Source of the DNA: Myxococcales bacterium
GTDB lineage: Bacteria; Myxococcota_A; Polyangia; Polyangiales; Houyiibacteriaceae
Assembly (NCBI GenBank): GCA_029861865.1
Contig: JAOTYL010000002.1
Location: forward strand, 248,001-312,000
DNA: 64,000 nucleotides
Reading direction: 5' to 3'
The notes under the pieces were generated by a model that did not search any database, had not been told where the DNA came from, and saw only the letters and a list, made by a program, of their open reading frames with translations. The first letter of the stretch is position 1, and the number at the start of each line of letters is the position of its first letter. Of this stretch, positions 16,233 to 29,251 are shown one piece after another. The position numbers were made by a program, and so were the translations under genes.

Positions 16233-19200
16233 ATGCGTGCTGCCACTCGGGACGGCCTCGAAGGCCTCACGGTATTGCACCGACTGAGCGCTTCGGAGCA
16301 GCGTGAAGCCGCGTGGCGTCAGGGAATGGCGACGTTGGCACGTGCGGTCGTCGACGAGCGTCGGCCGGTGCCACTCGAAGGCCTCGACCCGAACGCGCTA
16401 CTCAACAGCATGGAGGTGGCCGTTCAGGGAGGATACGTGGAACGGCTCGACTGGCTGTCCGGCCCGGCTGCAGCAGCCGCCCTGTACGAGGTAGCCGCCG
16501 CGCTTCCGGCGAGTGCTACCAAACGCAAACTCGGCCGGTTGGTTCTGCAACGTCTGCGTCGCGGTGATGCCGCCACGTTTGTCGCGGTGGCGACGCAGCT
16601 CGCGCTCGGATCACAGCGTGCTCTCGGAGGTCGATCCATGCGAGCCCGAGTTGCGTTGGCGTTGAGCCTGCCGATCGGTACTGTCGCAAGCGCCGACGCG
16701 CTTGCTTTGGCCCTCATCTCTCGACACGAGCTGAGTCAGGATTGGCTGCGCATCCCAGCTACGGGATCGCTGCCCTCGCGTCGTCTCTCCGCCAGACTCT
16801 TGGAACGTGCAGCTCGCGAAGCTGCGCGCCGGGCGGTCGAAGGAGATGACAGCGGGATCCGTGTGTTCTGTACGCGACCTGTGCGAGAGGCCTGGGACAG
16901 ACTGCTGGCGGATCGAGAGACGCTTGTTTGGCGCCACGTGGCTTCTGCCCGGGGTTTGTTGGCATCGTCGATGCCCGTGTTTCGAGAGGAGATGCATCGG
17001 CACCTCGATCCAGAGTTCACCATCACGGAATGGCGCAGGGCCGCCGCTTCCCTCGCCGCTAGCATCGCGGTCGACCCGGAGAAGGGGCTACGTGCGTGTC
17101 GAGATTTGCTGGAATCGGTCGTGTTTCAACAGGACCATGGGATCGCCGCGGCCATGATCACTGGTCTTCCGCGCGCGGCGGAAAGCCATCCGGAGGCAGT
17201 TGAAACCCTGCTCGATCAGTTGATGCGGGTTGGGGGGCTCGACACGGCCGAGGCGCTCGCCGATCTTCGACGAGAACGCCTGGGACGCGGCTTCGCGGAT
17301 AGTGCCGCCGAGAGGGCCGAGGCACACCTACGAAAGTCGGTGGCCCAGGGCAGCAGCGAAGACGTCGGCCGAGCCGCGCTCATGCGAGCTCTCGCTGACG
17401 AGCTCAGCGGCGCTAGCGCAAAACGTGAGCCCACGCTCCGCGACATGATCTCGGATGCTCTAGAGACTTTTGCACGCGATGGCGCATACCAAGCAGCCCG
17501 GGAGGCCGAGCCAATTCTCGAAGCTGCGGCAACCAAAGTAGCCCTGCTCGAGGGGCCGACGCGGGGCAACCCCGAAAGCGAGGTGGCGGCGTTCCTTGCC
17601 CTTCGTGAGCTCGACGCGGCCTTGTTCGAGACGTCTGCGCTGAACGATCTCTTGCTTCTCGGCGAGGATGACGACCCGGGAGTGGAACACGATCATCGCT
17701 TGGGCGACCTGTTTCAGCGCGTCACCAACTGGTTGGTCATTCGAGAGGGCGATCCACTGCCGGAGGGAAGCCACGTTCCACAGTTCACCACCCGTCTTCG
17801 CCAACTGCGAACGATGTTGCACCTCGTCGACGCCGACGGCCCTCACGTCGACCCACGCAGAGACCTGGTTAGAAAGCGTCGACTACTCACGCAGCAGGTC
17901 TTGCTCAACAGGGTGCGGCACGACCCCAAGAGCTCACTTCGGCGAACGCTCTGTGCTGCGACGGCGCGAACCTGCGACGCCCTCGTTCGTGAAGACGTGG
18001 CTGACGTCTCCGACATCGTCATCGCCATCGCTAAGCACGTGCCGCACCTCGACGACTTGAAGATAATGGCCGAAGCCTCGATGGTGCCCGAGATCAAGAC
18101 GGCGCTTCGTGCATACATCAAGCTCAGGCAAGCGACTCAGACTGCCGAGCGCAACGGTCACGGTTTGGTCGCTGCCGCCGACGCGCTCCGTGCCATCGGC
18201 AACGAGCTCCCGGTCGCGTCCTCTGCCCGGGTCGAAGCATTGCGGCAGGCGCTCTCTTTACTCGCGCGCGGCCTACGTTCTGTAGCCGCGTCGAGCTCGC
18301 TCACCGAAGTCTCGGACCGCGCCGCCGCGACGCCACTCGCGCCTTTGGAACGCGGCGTCACCATGCTCGCACAGCTCGCAATTGGTTCGCGCCGCCGACT
18401 CGGGGATACCGCGGGGGAATCATCAACATCAGGCGCGGCGATCTGGGCGATGGGGCTGGAGGTCGAACGTGCATTGCGCGCGTCGATTGCCGAAATTGAT
18501 CAGGCGTATGTCAATGCCTTGGCGGCAGTCGACGAGGATCTCCCTGGCGCGTTTGCGCAGCTGACGAAGGCCGTCTTGAAGCATCTGCGACAGCTTCCAC
18601 TCGATGCGCCCAGAAGAGCCCCGAGCATTGCGCCACCCGAGCTCGATGCAGATGCGCCCCTTCCCGCATGGGCTCCGCCAAGTCGAATACTGGGCGGCTT
18701 TTACTTGATCAGAGCGGTCGGGACGGGCGCCGTCGGATCTGTCTTCGTCTCTCGCCGCGTCGAGGAGCGCCACGACGAGTCCGCGCCCTTGTTCGCTTTG
18801 AAAGTCCCCGACTACTCCGCGGCCGCGGCACGCACCTTGTCCGAGGAGGAGTTCTTGCGATTGTTCCGCGAAGAAGCGGGGACGCTGCTGGCTCTCCCCG
18901 AGCACCCCAATATCGCGCGCTTTGTAACCTTTGATGCCGGTGCGGGGCCGAAACCGATCTTGGTCATGGAGCTGGTGGAAGGGCCCAGCCTAGAACGCAC
19001 GCTCGAGATGGGCGATCTTTCCATCCGGCGCGCCCGGGACCTGCTGCTCGGGGTCGGAGCCGGTCTCGATGCAATGCATCAAGTCGGCATCGCGCACCTG
19101 GACGTCAAACCATCCAACATCATCGTGTGCAATGCCGACGCGATTACGGGGGTCGGTAGCCCGCCGAAGCCGGTGCTCGTCGATTTTGGGCTTGCCGGAC

Positions 19201-19577
19201 GGCACCTTCGGCCCGGGTGCGGAACCGCCAACTACGGCTCGCCCGAGATCTGGGGCACGGGGGATACCAACCACGCGATCCCGGCCGATGTCTACGCGTT
19301 TGGCTGCCTGATCTTCGAAGCCTACACCGGTAAGACGCTCTTCGACGGGACCGGTGAAGCCGCAATGATCACGCAACACATTACCCACGACGGCGACCCG
19401 GAACCGGTACGCGGACTGCTTGCGCAGCCCGAAACACGCGAGCTAGGCGCGCTCGTCGCCCGATGCTTGCGCCGCGATCCGAACGACCGCATCACGATCC
19501 GGCAAGGACGTCAGTTCCTCGCAAACCTGAAGCTCGGTGTCGAGAACGAGCACTGGCCCGTTCGGATCGCGAGCTAA
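16233..19577 (+). CDS. Large Ser/Thr protein kinase with C-terminal kinase domain
   Basis: About 1114 residues. The kinase domain is at the C-terminus (about 818-1100): glycine loop VGTGAVGSVF, ATP-binding Lys in FALKVPDY, catalytic loop HLDVKPSNII (HLD replaces the usual HRD), VDFGLAGRH as the DFG motif, ANYGSPE, and DVYAFGCLIFE. The first 800 residues are helical with no motif I recognise, possibly a repeat scaffold. This order is the reverse of the common bacterial layout with an N-terminal kinase and a C-terminal transmembrane sensor. No membrane segment is evident. ATG at 16233 is preferred; the open frame begins at 16092 inside the divergent SprT-like gene. Confidence 0.88.
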   Translation: MRAATRDGLEGLTVLHRLSASEQREAAWRQGMATLARAVVDERRPVPLEGLDPNALLNSMEVAVQGGYVERLDWLSGPAAAAALYEVAAALPASATKRKLGRLVLQRLRRGDAATFVAVATQLALGSQRALGGRSMRARVALALSLPIGTVASADALALALISRHELSQDWLRIPATGSLPSRRLSARLLERAAREAARRAVEGDDSGIRVFCTRPVREAWDRLLADRETLVWRHVASARGLLASSMPVFREEMHRHLDPEFTITEWRRAAASLAASIAVDPEKGLRACRDLLESVVFQQDHGIAAAMITGLPRAAESHPEAVETLLDQLMRVGGLDTAEALADLRRERLGRGFADSAAERAEAHLRKSVAQGSSEDVGRAALMRALADELSGASAKREPTLRDMISDALETFARDGAYQAAREAEPILEAAATKVALLEGPTRGNPESEVAAFLALRELDAALFETSALNDLLLLGEDDDPGVEHDHRLGDLFQRVTNWLVIREGDPLPEGSHVPQFTTRLRQLRTMLHLVDADGPHVDPRRDLVRKRRLLTQQVLLNRVRHDPKSSLRRTLCAATARTCDALVREDVADVSDIVIAIAKHVPHLDDLKIMAEASMVPEIKTALRAYIKLRQATQTAERNGHGLVAAADALRAIGNELPVASSARVEALRQALSLLARGLRSVAASSSLTEVSDRAAATPLAPLERGVTMLAQLAIGSRRRLGDTAGESSTSGAAIWAMGLEVERALRASIAEIDQAYVNALAAVDEDLPGAFAQLTKAVLKHLRQLPLDAPRRAPSIAPPELDADAPLPAWAPPSRILGGFYLIRAVGTGAVGSVFVSRRVEERHDESAPLFALKVPDYSAAAARTLSEEEFLRLFREEAGTLLALPEHPNIARFVTFDAGAGPKPILVMELVEGPSLERTLEMGDLSIRRARDLLLGVGAGLDAMHQVGIAHLDVKPSNIIVCNADAITGVGSPPKPVLVDFGLAGRHLRPGCGTANYGSPEIWGTGDTNHAIPADVYAFGCLIFEAYTGKTLFDGTGEAAMITQHITHDGDPEPVRGLLAQPETRELGALVARCLRRDPNDRITIRQGRQFLANLKLGVENEHWPVRIAS

Positions 19578-19583
19578 CCCTGT

Positions 19584-19602
19584 GCCCCAGGGGTGCTGGG
19601 GC
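19584..19602. terminator. Possible bidirectional terminator hairpin
   Basis: GCCCCAG and CTGGGGC form a 7-bp GC-rich stem around a 5-base loop between the convergent kinase and OmpA genes. No clear U-tract follows, so intrinsic termination is only suggested. Confidence 0.35.
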
Positions 19603-19617
19603 TGATCGTTTGCCCGA

Positions 19618-21405
<1,788 letters not shown>

Positions 21406-21471
21406 GCCATCCTCCATTGCATCGTTGCAGCGCGCCGGGGCCCCTCTTCAACCACCCCCGCTTGGCCTCTA

Positions 21472-21500
21472 GTATCACTTCCCGAGTGAAAAACCGACAA
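21472..21500 (-). promoter_or_regulatory. Putative promoter of the OmpA-TSP3 gene
   Basis: On the minus strand TTGTCG (21500-21495) and TGATAC (21477-21472) are separated by 17 bases, about 55-70 bases before the chosen start. Identified by eye. Confidence 0.4.
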
Positions 21501-21564
21501 GAACCGAGCGCGAGTGTGATCCGGAAAGCCGCTCCTGAGCAAATAATCCGCTAACATCGCACCC

Positions 21565-22923
21565 ATGTCTGCAAAGGCTCGATACCGCACGGCGCCCGAA
21601 CCGATGCAGGGGATGCCACCAGGAATCCCCTACATCGTCGCAAACGAGGGGGCCGAGCGGTACAGCTACTACGGCATGCGCGCGATTCTGGTCATCTTCA
21701 TGACCAAATTCTTGATGAACGCGCAGGGCGAGCTCGACGTCATGACCGACGAGCAAGCCAAGACCTGGTTTCATGGCTTCGTTACGGCCGTCTACTTCTT
21801 TCCGATCCTCGGCGCGATCATCTCCGACGCGTTTCTCGGGAAGTACCGCACGATCATTGCCTTATCGATCGTGTACTGCCTCGGACACCTCACGCTTGCG
21901 ATCGACGACACCCGCGCGGGGCTCGCGCTCGGTCTCGGATTGATCGCGGTCGGGTCTGGGGGGATCAAACCGTGCGTTTCTGCTCATGTGGGGGACCAGT
22001 TCGGTCAGACCAACAGTCACCTGTTGCCGAAGGTGTTCGGCTGGTTCTATTTCGCGATCAATGTTGGGGCGTTGGCGTCAATTTTGTTTGCTGAGCCGTT
22101 ACTCCATCGTTTCGGCGCGTCGGTCGCTTTCGGCGTACCAGGGGTGCTGATGGCGATTGCGACGTTCGCCTTCTGGATGGGTCGCAACAAGTTCGTGCAC
22201 ATTCCTCCAGGCGGAGTCGCCTTCTTGCGTGAAGTCTTCAGCGGCGAAGGACTGAAGGCGCTTGCGAAGCTTTTCATCATCTACGCGTTCATCGCGATGT
22301 TCTGGGCGCTCTTCGACCAGCAGGGATCGGCTTGGGTCCTTCAAGCCGCGCGGATGGATCGGCGCTTTGGCATCGATTGGGACCCGTCTCAGGCACAGTG
22401 GCTCAACCCGGCATTGGTGCTGCTTTTCATCCCGCTGTTCAATCGAGTTGTCTATCCCGCGTTCGATCGATTCTGGCCGCTCACGCCGCTTCGCAAGATC
22501 TCGATCGGGCTTTTTCTCACGGTGTTCGCCTTTCTGGTCCCTGCCTGGGTGGAGGCGCGGCTCGACGCCGGCGAAAGCGTTAATATCGCGTGGCAGCTTG
22601 GTGGGTACATCCTAATAACCGCCGCGGAAATTCTCGTTTCGATCACGGCGCTCGAGTTCTCGTACACGCAGGCGCCTAAGAGGATGAAGTCGCTCGTGAT
22701 GGGAGCGTTCTTGATGAGTGTGTCGATCGGCAACCTCTTCACCGCCGGAGTAAACTACTTCATTCAGAACCCCGACGGGACGAGCAAGCTCGAGGGGCCC
22801 TCCTATTACCTGTTCTTCGCAGGAGCAATGGCCGTGACCGCGATCCTCTTCGTGCCGGTGGCAGCCTGGTACAAAGAACAAACCTACATTCAAGACGAAG
22901 CCCCAAGCGAGTTACCCCAGTGA
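21565..22923 (+). CDS. POT/PTR-family proton-dependent oligopeptide transporter
   Basis: 452-residue major-facilitator-type symporter importing di- or tripeptides with H+. The N-terminal [20 protein letters not shown] is the E-x-x-E-R-F/Y-x-Y-Y-G signature in helix 1 involved in proton coupling. [20 protein letters not shown] is the second POT motif, and [17 protein letters not shown] the third. About 12-14 membrane segments can be drawn. It overlaps the following phosphoglucomutase start by four bases (GTGA), so the two are translationally coupled, an unusual pairing of peptide uptake with hexose-phosphate metabolism. Confidence 0.93.
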   Translation: MSAKARYRTAPEPMQGMPPGIPYIVANEGAERYSYYGMRAILVIFMTKFLMNAQGELDVMTDEQAKTWFHGFVTAVYFFPILGAIISDAFLGKYRTIIALSIVYCLGHLTLAIDDTRAGLALGLGLIAVGSGGIKPCVSAHVGDQFGQTNSHLLPKVFGWFYFAINVGALASILFAEPLLHRFGASVAFGVPGVLMAIATFAFWMGRNKFVHIPPGGVAFLREVFSGEGLKALAKLFIIYAFIAMFWALFDQQGSAWVLQAARMDRRFGIDWDPSQAQWLNPALVLLFIPLFNRVVYPAFDRFWPLTPLRKISIGLFLTVFAFLVPAWVEARLDAGESVNIAWQLGGYILITAAEILVSITALEFSYTQAPKRMKSLVMGAFLMSVSIGNLFTAGVNYFIQNPDGTSKLEGPSYYLFFAGAMAVTAILFVPVAAWYKEQTYIQDEAPSELPQ

Positions 22924-24638
22924 GTGTCATCGATGAAGCGCAGGCGTGGATCGCGCAAGATCCCGACCCCAACACTAGGCGAGAGCTCGAGGTCCTGATC
23001 GAGCGTGATGATCACCCGGCCCTCGAGGCACGGTTCGCGGGGTCGTTGAAGTTCGGCACCGCCGGGTTGCGGGGAGTTCTCGGGGCCGGCCCCAACCGAA
23101 TGAATCGGGTCACCGTCATGCGCGCCACATCTGGGCTGTGTGCTTGGCTGAAGCGGCAGGTGCCGAATGCCGCGACGCGAGGCATCTGCATCGGACGCGA
23201 CGCGCGCACGCAAAGCGATGTCTTTGCCCAGGACGCGATCGAGGTCGCCCTTGGATCCGGCATCCGGGTCTGGACATTCTCCAGCGTGGTTCCAACGCCT
23301 GTGGTGGCTTTTTCGGTGCTCGAGCTTGGCGCGGGCGGCGGCGTCATGATCACGGCAAGCCACAATCCGCCGGAGTACAACGGCTACAAGGTTTACTGGG
23401 AAAACGGCGCTCAGATCATCCCCCCAAATGACCTGGGAGTCGCCCGCGAGATCGAGCTCGCCCCGCCGGTGAACGAGTTGCCTCGGCTTTCGATGGCAGA
23501 GGGGCGCGAACGAGGGCTTCTCCGCGACGCCGACCATTTGGTGGGTGTCTATGTCGATCTCGTAGCAAGCGCAGCGCAGCGAACGAACCAACGCAGCGAG
23601 GTGCGTGTCGCCTACACTGCGCTCCATGGCGTAGCCGAGGGCCCTCTCCGTGACGTCTTGTCGCGGGTCGGGTTTTGCCAAGTGCAAAGCGTCGTCGAGC
23701 AGGCAACTCCGGACGGTCGGTTCCCAACAGTTGCGTTTCCGAACCCCGAAGAGCCTGGCGCGATGGATGCGGTGCTCGCACTAGGTTTGGCGATCGACGC
23801 CGACGTGGTGATCGCCAACGACCCTGACGGCGACAGACTGGCGGTTTCGGTCGCGCACGAGGGTACGTACGAACCGCTTTCCGGCGACGAGATAGGGATC
23901 CTCCTCGCCGACGACTTGCTCACAGTCCATGCCGACATCGACAAGCCATTGGTGATCTCTACCGTCGTGAGCAGCCCGATGCTCGGACTGGTTGCAGCCA
24001 GCCATGGGGCAAGATGGGAACAAACCCTCACCGGCCACAAGTGGATCCAAAACCGGGCGCTCGAGCTCGAACGCGAAGGCTACCACTATATCTTCGGATA
24101 CGAAGAGGCGCTTGGCTACGCGCCTTTGTCGTCGATCCGCGACAAGGACGGCATTAGCTCGGCCTTCATGATCATAGACCTAGCCTCGAGGCTGAAGGCA
24201 CGTGGCAAAACGCTGATCAATGCCCTCGAATCGCTTTGGAAGGCACATGGCATGTTCCAAGGCATGCAACTGACGCGAAGATTCGAAGGTCCGGATGCGC
24301 AGGCGCGAATGGCGGAACGGATCGAAGAGCTCCGCAGGAAGCCTCCGACCGAGATCGGCGGTCAGCCAGTGACGACCATCATCGACCTCGGCCGACAAGT
24401 GAAGTGGACGCCGAGCGGTGAGGCGCCTTGTGAGGGGCTGGCCAAGAGCGAAGTGTTGATCTTCGAGCTCGAGGGGAATCATCAAGCCATGGTTCGCCCG
24501 AGTGGTACCGAACCCAAGCTCAAGTGGTATCTCCATTCGTATGCGAGCACTCGGTTGGGTCTCGGGCAAGCGCGTGAGCAAGCAGCTGGAGTGCTCGATC
24601 GAATGGCCGAGGATCTCGAAAGAATAGTGTCTCACTGA
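22920..24638 (+). CDS. Phosphoglucomutase/phosphomannomutase family enzyme
   Basis: 572-residue alpha-D-phosphohexomutase, interconverting hexose 1- and 6-phosphates through a phosphoserine. The catalytic serine lies in [18 protein letters not shown] (about residue 145). The Mg2+ site is [11 protein letters not shown] (about 305), the sugar loop GYEEALGY (about 400), and the phosphate loop [13 protein letters not shown] near the C-terminus. Length and [14 protein letters not shown] at the start match the long PgcA/PGM2 group. The start is GTG overlapping the POT stop. The 3' end overlaps the convergent FHA gene by seven bases. Confidence 0.93.
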   Translation: MSVIDEAQAWIAQDPDPNTRRELEVLIERDDHPALEARFAGSLKFGTAGLRGVLGAGPNRMNRVTVMRATSGLCAWLKRQVPNAATRGICIGRDARTQSDVFAQDAIEVALGSGIRVWTFSSVVPTPVVAFSVLELGAGGGVMITASHNPPEYNGYKVYWENGAQIIPPNDLGVAREIELAPPVNELPRLSMAEGRERGLLRDADHLVGVYVDLVASAAQRTNQRSEVRVAYTALHGVAEGPLRDVLSRVGFCQVQSVVEQATPDGRFPTVAFPNPEEPGAMDAVLALGLAIDADVVIANDPDGDRLAVSVAHEGTYEPLSGDEIGILLADDLLTVHADIDKPLVISTVVSSPMLGLVAASHGARWEQTLTGHKWIQNRALELEREGYHYIFGYEEALGYAPLSSIRDKDGISSAFMIIDLASRLKARGKTLINALESLWKAHGMFQGMQLTRRFEGPDAQARMAERIEELRRKPPTEIGGQPVTTIIDLGRQVKWTPSGEAPCEGLAKSEVLIFELEGNHQAMVRPSGTEPKLKWYLHSYASTRLGLGQAREQAAGVLDRMAEDLERIVSH

Positions 24639-25213
24639 AGAGTGCCAGAGGCGATCAGCACGAGCGCGGTGAGCAGTAACACGCCAGCCGCCCCCCAAAG
24701 AAAGGTGGTGCTGCGGAATGCGGTCCGTGCCTGACTCGAGGTGGCCTTTTCGTGCGGCGGCGCCTCGTAACTGCGGAGGTCTGTTGAGCGGGACGCGAGA
24801 TCTTCGAGGCGGGTAGCCGTCGTGACAGGCATGACGAGTGGATCGAACTTCGAATCTGGGCACGACACAGCCGGCGGGCAGGCTGCGGGCTCGCGAGAGC
24901 CGGGCTGGCTTCCGACTGAGGCGATCAAGATCTTCGGACCACCCCGGCCAAACTCGATTTCGTCGCCTTCGTCGAGAGCCGCATGCTTGATTCGTTGCCC
25001 GTTGAGCCAGGTCCCGTTGCGGCTACCGGCATCGACCAGCAGGTACCTACCGTTTTCGTTCCGAATTTCGGCGTGTCGCCCCGACGCGTCGAGGTCTACC
25101 TCGGGATCGAAATTCAAGTCACTGTCCGGCATGCGACCTATACGGATCAAGTCCTGGTAGAACTCGAGCTCCCGTCCAGCGTCGGCGCCTTTGGTCTGGC
25201 GGAGGCGAATCAT
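24632..25213 (-). CDS. FHA-domain protein with C-terminal membrane anchor
   Basis: 193 residues. The forkhead-associated domain spans about residues 15-98 and binds phosphothreonine: IRIGRMPDSD, ASGRHAEI with the Ser/His pair, and DAGSRNGTWLNG carry the phosphopeptide contacts. A polar linker follows, then a single C-terminal membrane helix (FLWGAAGVLLLTALVLIASG), so the domain faces the cytoplasm as a tail-anchored protein. It starts 10 bases after the PP2C stop codon and is surely co-transcribed. The natural reading is that it recruits Thr-phosphorylated proteins at the membrane for the phosphatase or a kinase. Confidence 0.9.
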   Translation of the reverse strand: MIRLRQTKGADAGRELEFYQDLIRIGRMPDSDLNFDPEVDLDASGRHAEIRNENGRYLLVDAGSRNGTWLNGQRIKHAALDEGDEIEFGRGGPKILIASVGSQPGSREPAACPPAVSCPDSKFDPLVMPVTTATRLEDLASRSTDLRSYEAPPHEKATSSQARTAFRSTTFLWGAAGVLLLTALVLIASGTLQ

Positions 25214-25223
25214 GAACGAAGCC

Positions 25224-26690
25224 TCAATCTGCGGGCGGAGTCAGTTGTATTTCGGTTGGCTGTCCAGGCTCGACGAGCAGGTCTTCCCCAACCTGGGTTC
25301 CGTCGACCTCGCGCGCTTCGATGCGATACGAACCGGGGAGCAACCGAAGCAATATCGCTTGGTCCAACCGCAATGGCCCATAGCTTCGCCCGTTGACGTA
25401 AAGCTCCCCTTCCTGGACGCTCGAACGGACGCGAACCTCGACCGGAGTCTGGGCGTCCGCATAGGCGGGCAGTGGTGGTGGTGGCTCGGCGATCGTCTCT
25501 GAAGAACGCCCACCCGCGCCGATGATCGTAATCGCCGCAGCCAACCCGAGCAACACCAATACCGCCGCAGCGGTCGGCCACGAGAATGACGCAGGAGGTT
25601 GTGGTTGTGAGACTCGGCCGGGCCGCGGCGCGGTCATCGCACGTGGCACCATACTCTTCACGATGGTCGGCAAAGTCGGACCAGTGCTGTCGCGTTCGCC
25701 GCCCCTCGGCAGCGGGTACTGTTGGTAGAACGGGATCGCGCCTTCCTCTGGTGGCTCCAGCGCATCGCCATCGAAGTCCGCTACGATGCAGGTCACATTG
25801 TCATGGCCGCCCGCAGCGTTCGCGAGCTCAATCAAGCGGTCCGTGAGCTGGGGGAGCGGGCCTATGCAGGCCATTTCCTCCCGAATCGCTTCATCGTGCA
25901 CGAGAGCGCTGAGGCCGTCTGAACAAAGCAGGAGGCGGTCGCCCCGGCGAAGCTCGATGAAGGTGAGGTCGACGACAACCCGTTCGGTCGTCCCGAGCGC
26001 CTGCAGGATGATGTTGGAGTGCTCAAACGCCTCGGCTTCATCTTCGGTGAGTTGTCCAGCCTCGATCAACTGGTTCACAAGGGATTGATCCTTCGTGATG
26101 AGGCTCAGCTGACCGTTTCTGAGAACATAGCATCGGCTGTCCCCCACCTGGCCTACGAACACGACTTTGTCTATGAGACCGGCAACAGTTGCGGTGGTGC
26201 CCATCCCGCGCCGGGTGCGATCCTTCTTGGCTGCGAGGAAAATCCGTGCCCCGGCTTCTTCGACCGCGGCGACCAGACGACGCGCAAAGGAGTCACGGTC
26301 TTCGGCGGCGGTATCGCCGCGAAGCACCTCGAATAGGGCATCGACCGCCATGTGACTTGCGACTTCACCTGCGGCGGCACCGCCCATCCCATCGCAAACC
26401 GCGAGAGCGATGCCACGGTCCGATACCGCCCCCTCGAACTCGTCTTCTCCTTCGAGCGGTCCGGCGTCCGAGCTCAGGTCCGCCACCATGAAGTTGTCTT
26501 CGTTGTGCTCGCGGATGAGCCCGACATGGGTCTTGCCGAACACCTTGAAGTGGATGCCTTTGGGGGTCGGCCCTGGCGTCGTTCGTCGAGGGCGGTTCCA
26601 GCTCTCTTCGCCCGGAGCCGGAGCAAGCGTTTCGGGCGCCTCCCTAACTTCGGCCTGATCGTTCCCGTTACGGTGTGCGTCGCCGCTCAT
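25224..26690 (-). CDS. PP2C-type Ser/Thr phosphatase with membrane and PEGA-like tail
   Basis: 488 residues. The PP2C domain (about residues 45-310) has LIREHNEDNFMV, VCDGMGGAAAGEVAS, GDSRCYVLRNGQL, LLLCSDGLSALV and AGGHDNVTCIVADFDGD, giving the Mg/Mn ligands. A Pro-rich linker and one transmembrane helix (AAAVLVLLGLAAAITIIGAG) follow. The periplasmic tail of about 80 residues (GELYVNGRSYGPLRLDQAILL, LLPGSYRIEAREVDG) resembles a PEGA domain. This is the topology of a receptor kinase but with a phosphatase inside, so ligand-modulated dephosphorylation is a possible role. It is the first gene of the operon with the FHA protein. Confidence 0.92.
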   Translation of the reverse strand: MSGDAHRNGNDQAEVREAPETLAPAPGEESWNRPRRTTPGPTPKGIHFKVFGKTHVGLIREHNEDNFMVADLSSDAGPLEGEDEFEGAVSDRGIALAVCDGMGGAAAGEVASHMAVDALFEVLRGDTAAEDRDSFARRLVAAVEEAGARIFLAAKKDRTRRGMGTTATVAGLIDKVVFVGQVGDSRCYVLRNGQLSLITKDQSLVNQLIEAGQLTEDEAEAFEHSNIILQALGTTERVVVDLTFIELRRGDRLLLCSDGLSALVHDEAIREEMACIGPLPQLTDRLIELANAAGGHDNVTCIVADFDGDALEPPEEGAIPFYQQYPLPRGGERDSTGPTLPTIVKSMVPRAMTAPRPGRVSQPQPPASFSWPTAAAVLVLLGLAAAITIIGAGGRSSETIAEPPPPLPAYADAQTPVEVRVRSSVQEGELYVNGRSYGPLRLDQAILLRLLPGSYRIEAREVDGTQVGEDLLVEPGQPTEIQLTPPAD

Positions 26691-26807
26691 CCATTCCCCG
26701 CCTGCGCATCCTCTGACCCCACAGAGACACTATAACGATACAGCCTACAGCGGCGGTGTCGAAAACTCCACCGCCCGAGGCGAGGAATTCACGGAGATCG
26801 AGGGGGT

Positions 26808-27425
26808 TTAAAGCAAGAAGACGATACCGACACGCAGGATGAGGGCCGCGTCCACCCCACCCGCGACCGAACGGCGGGCTCCATCTGCCTGGGTGGTGAA
26901 GGCGCGCGTGCGAAGGATCTGGCCCCCGAGCAGGAAGGTGAAAAGCGTGGTCGGCGTGAGCTCCGCCTCCCCGCCAACGGCAACCTCGGCGGTGGCGCCG
27001 ATCGTGGCGACGCGAAACGAAGGCCCTAGCATCAGAAAGCCCGCACGCAGACGAAGCACTGGATGAACCGACCGATTAAGAAGAAAACTCTGCCTCAAGA
27101 GCGCCGTGAACGCCTGAGCGATCGTCGCCTCGTAGACGCCGTTGCCGTTCTGAACCCAGAACTCGTAACCAGCGCCAAGTCCGGTGCCTTTGGCCAACCG
27201 ATAGGAGAAAGGGAAGCCAAAGGCCCATCCGACCCCGAAGAGGCATTCGAAACCGCCAGGGCACAGTGGTTTGTGGGCCACTGGAATTACCAAGCCGGTC
27301 TCGACCCCGAGAGTGAAGGAAGGCGTGCCCTCTGGAGCCGCCCCTGGGATTTCTGTCGAATCCGCCTGGACGGACCCGGGTGATACGAGCCATAAGGCCC
27401 ACACGCATACGACGAGGGATCGCAT
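26808..27425 (-). CDS. Predicted exported outer-membrane-type protein
   Basis: 205 residues from the ATG at 27425, which begins a clear signal peptide (MRSLVVCVWALWLVSPGSVQA). The rest alternates polar and hydrophobic residues with many Gly and aromatic residues and ends in a C-terminal aliphatic strand (DAALILRVGIVFLL), as in small outer-membrane beta-barrels. No named family is recognised. Two cysteines close together (PLCPGGFECLFG) may form a disulfide in the first loop. An upstream in-frame ATG at 27467 would precede the signal peptide with 14 implausible residues. It is divergent from the acidic-protein gene. Confidence 0.6.
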   Translation of the reverse strand: MRSLVVCVWALWLVSPGSVQADSTEIPGAAPEGTPSFTLGVETGLVIPVAHKPLCPGGFECLFGVGWAFGFPFSYRLAKGTGLGAGYEFWVQNGNGVYEATIAQAFTALLRQSFLLNRSVHPVLRLRAGFLMLGPSFRVATIGATAEVAVGGEAELTPTTLFTFLLGGQILRTRAFTTQADGARRSVAGGVDAALILRVGIVFLL

Positions 27426-27469
27426 TGGCACGGCCGTAGCATAGATGGGGACGATGCTTCTCGACAAGA

Positions 27470-27497
27470 TTGACAGGCCCCAGGCCTCTCTTATAGT
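27470..27497 (+). promoter_or_regulatory. Strong sigma-70-type promoter of the acidic-protein gene
   Basis: TTGACA (27470-27475) and TATAGT (27492-27497) are 16 bases apart, with the start codon 33 bases downstream of the -10 and an AGAGG ribosome site between. Confidence 0.6.
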
Positions 27498-27529
27498 AGC
27501 GCCGATTCGGACCGCTTAGAGGTTTTCTG

Positions 27530-27895
27530 ATGGAGATCTTTCTCAGCAAGCGCGTGATGCGGCAGCTACGCCTTTCGGTCGCCGACGCGATCGAAGACGG
27601 CGAAATCGACTCCTTGCGTGAAGACCTCGTCAGCGCCTTTTCAGATGACGACGTCGAGGAAATCGAGCGTCGCATCGATAGCGTTGACTTTTACGACTTC
27701 ATTTCGGAAATCCTCGATGAATGGTCTGGTGAAGACTTCGACGAGCTACTCGAGCTGCTCGAGGCACAGCTCTCGGATGCAGACGTAGATCTCAAGTACA
27801 CCGCCCCGGAGACGGACGACAACGAGGACGAAGAGTCCGACGATGAGGAAGAGGACGAAGAGCTCGTCGTAGACGACGACGACGACGATCTCTGA
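27530..27895 (+). CDS. Small, extremely acidic protein of unknown function
   Basis: 121 residues. The first 85 form amphipathic acidic helices (DDDVEEIERRIDSVDFYDF, LDEWSGEDFDELLELLEAQL). The last 35 are almost only Asp and Glu, ending in a run of Asp. There is no signal peptide or membrane segment. It has a near-consensus promoter and an AGAGG ribosome site, suggesting abundant expression. The tail could mimic nucleic acid or buffer cations or basic proteins; this is speculation. The gene lies immediately upstream of tRNA-Thr, separated from it by its own promoter. Confidence 0.75.
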   Translation: MEIFLSKRVMRQLRLSVADAIEDGEIDSLREDLVSAFSDDDVEEIERRIDSVDFYDFISEILDEWSGEDFDELLELLEAQLSDADVDLKYTAPETDDNEDEESDDEEEDEELVVDDDDDDL

Positions 27896-27917
27896 GCCCC
27901 CACGCTGCCCGGGGGGA

Positions 27918-27946
27918 TTGACAGCCCTCCCCGCTCACGCTACCAG
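27918..27946 (+). promoter_or_regulatory. Promoter of tRNA-Thr
   Basis: A perfect TTGACA (27918-27923) lies 17 bases before TACCAG (27941-27946), placing a start site about 25 bases before the mature tRNA. Confidence 0.55.
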
Positions 27947-27977
27947 CCTCGCCGCTCCATCCGGAGTGCGCAGAACT

Positions 27978-29247
<1,270 letters not shown>

Positions 29248-29251
<4 letters not shown>

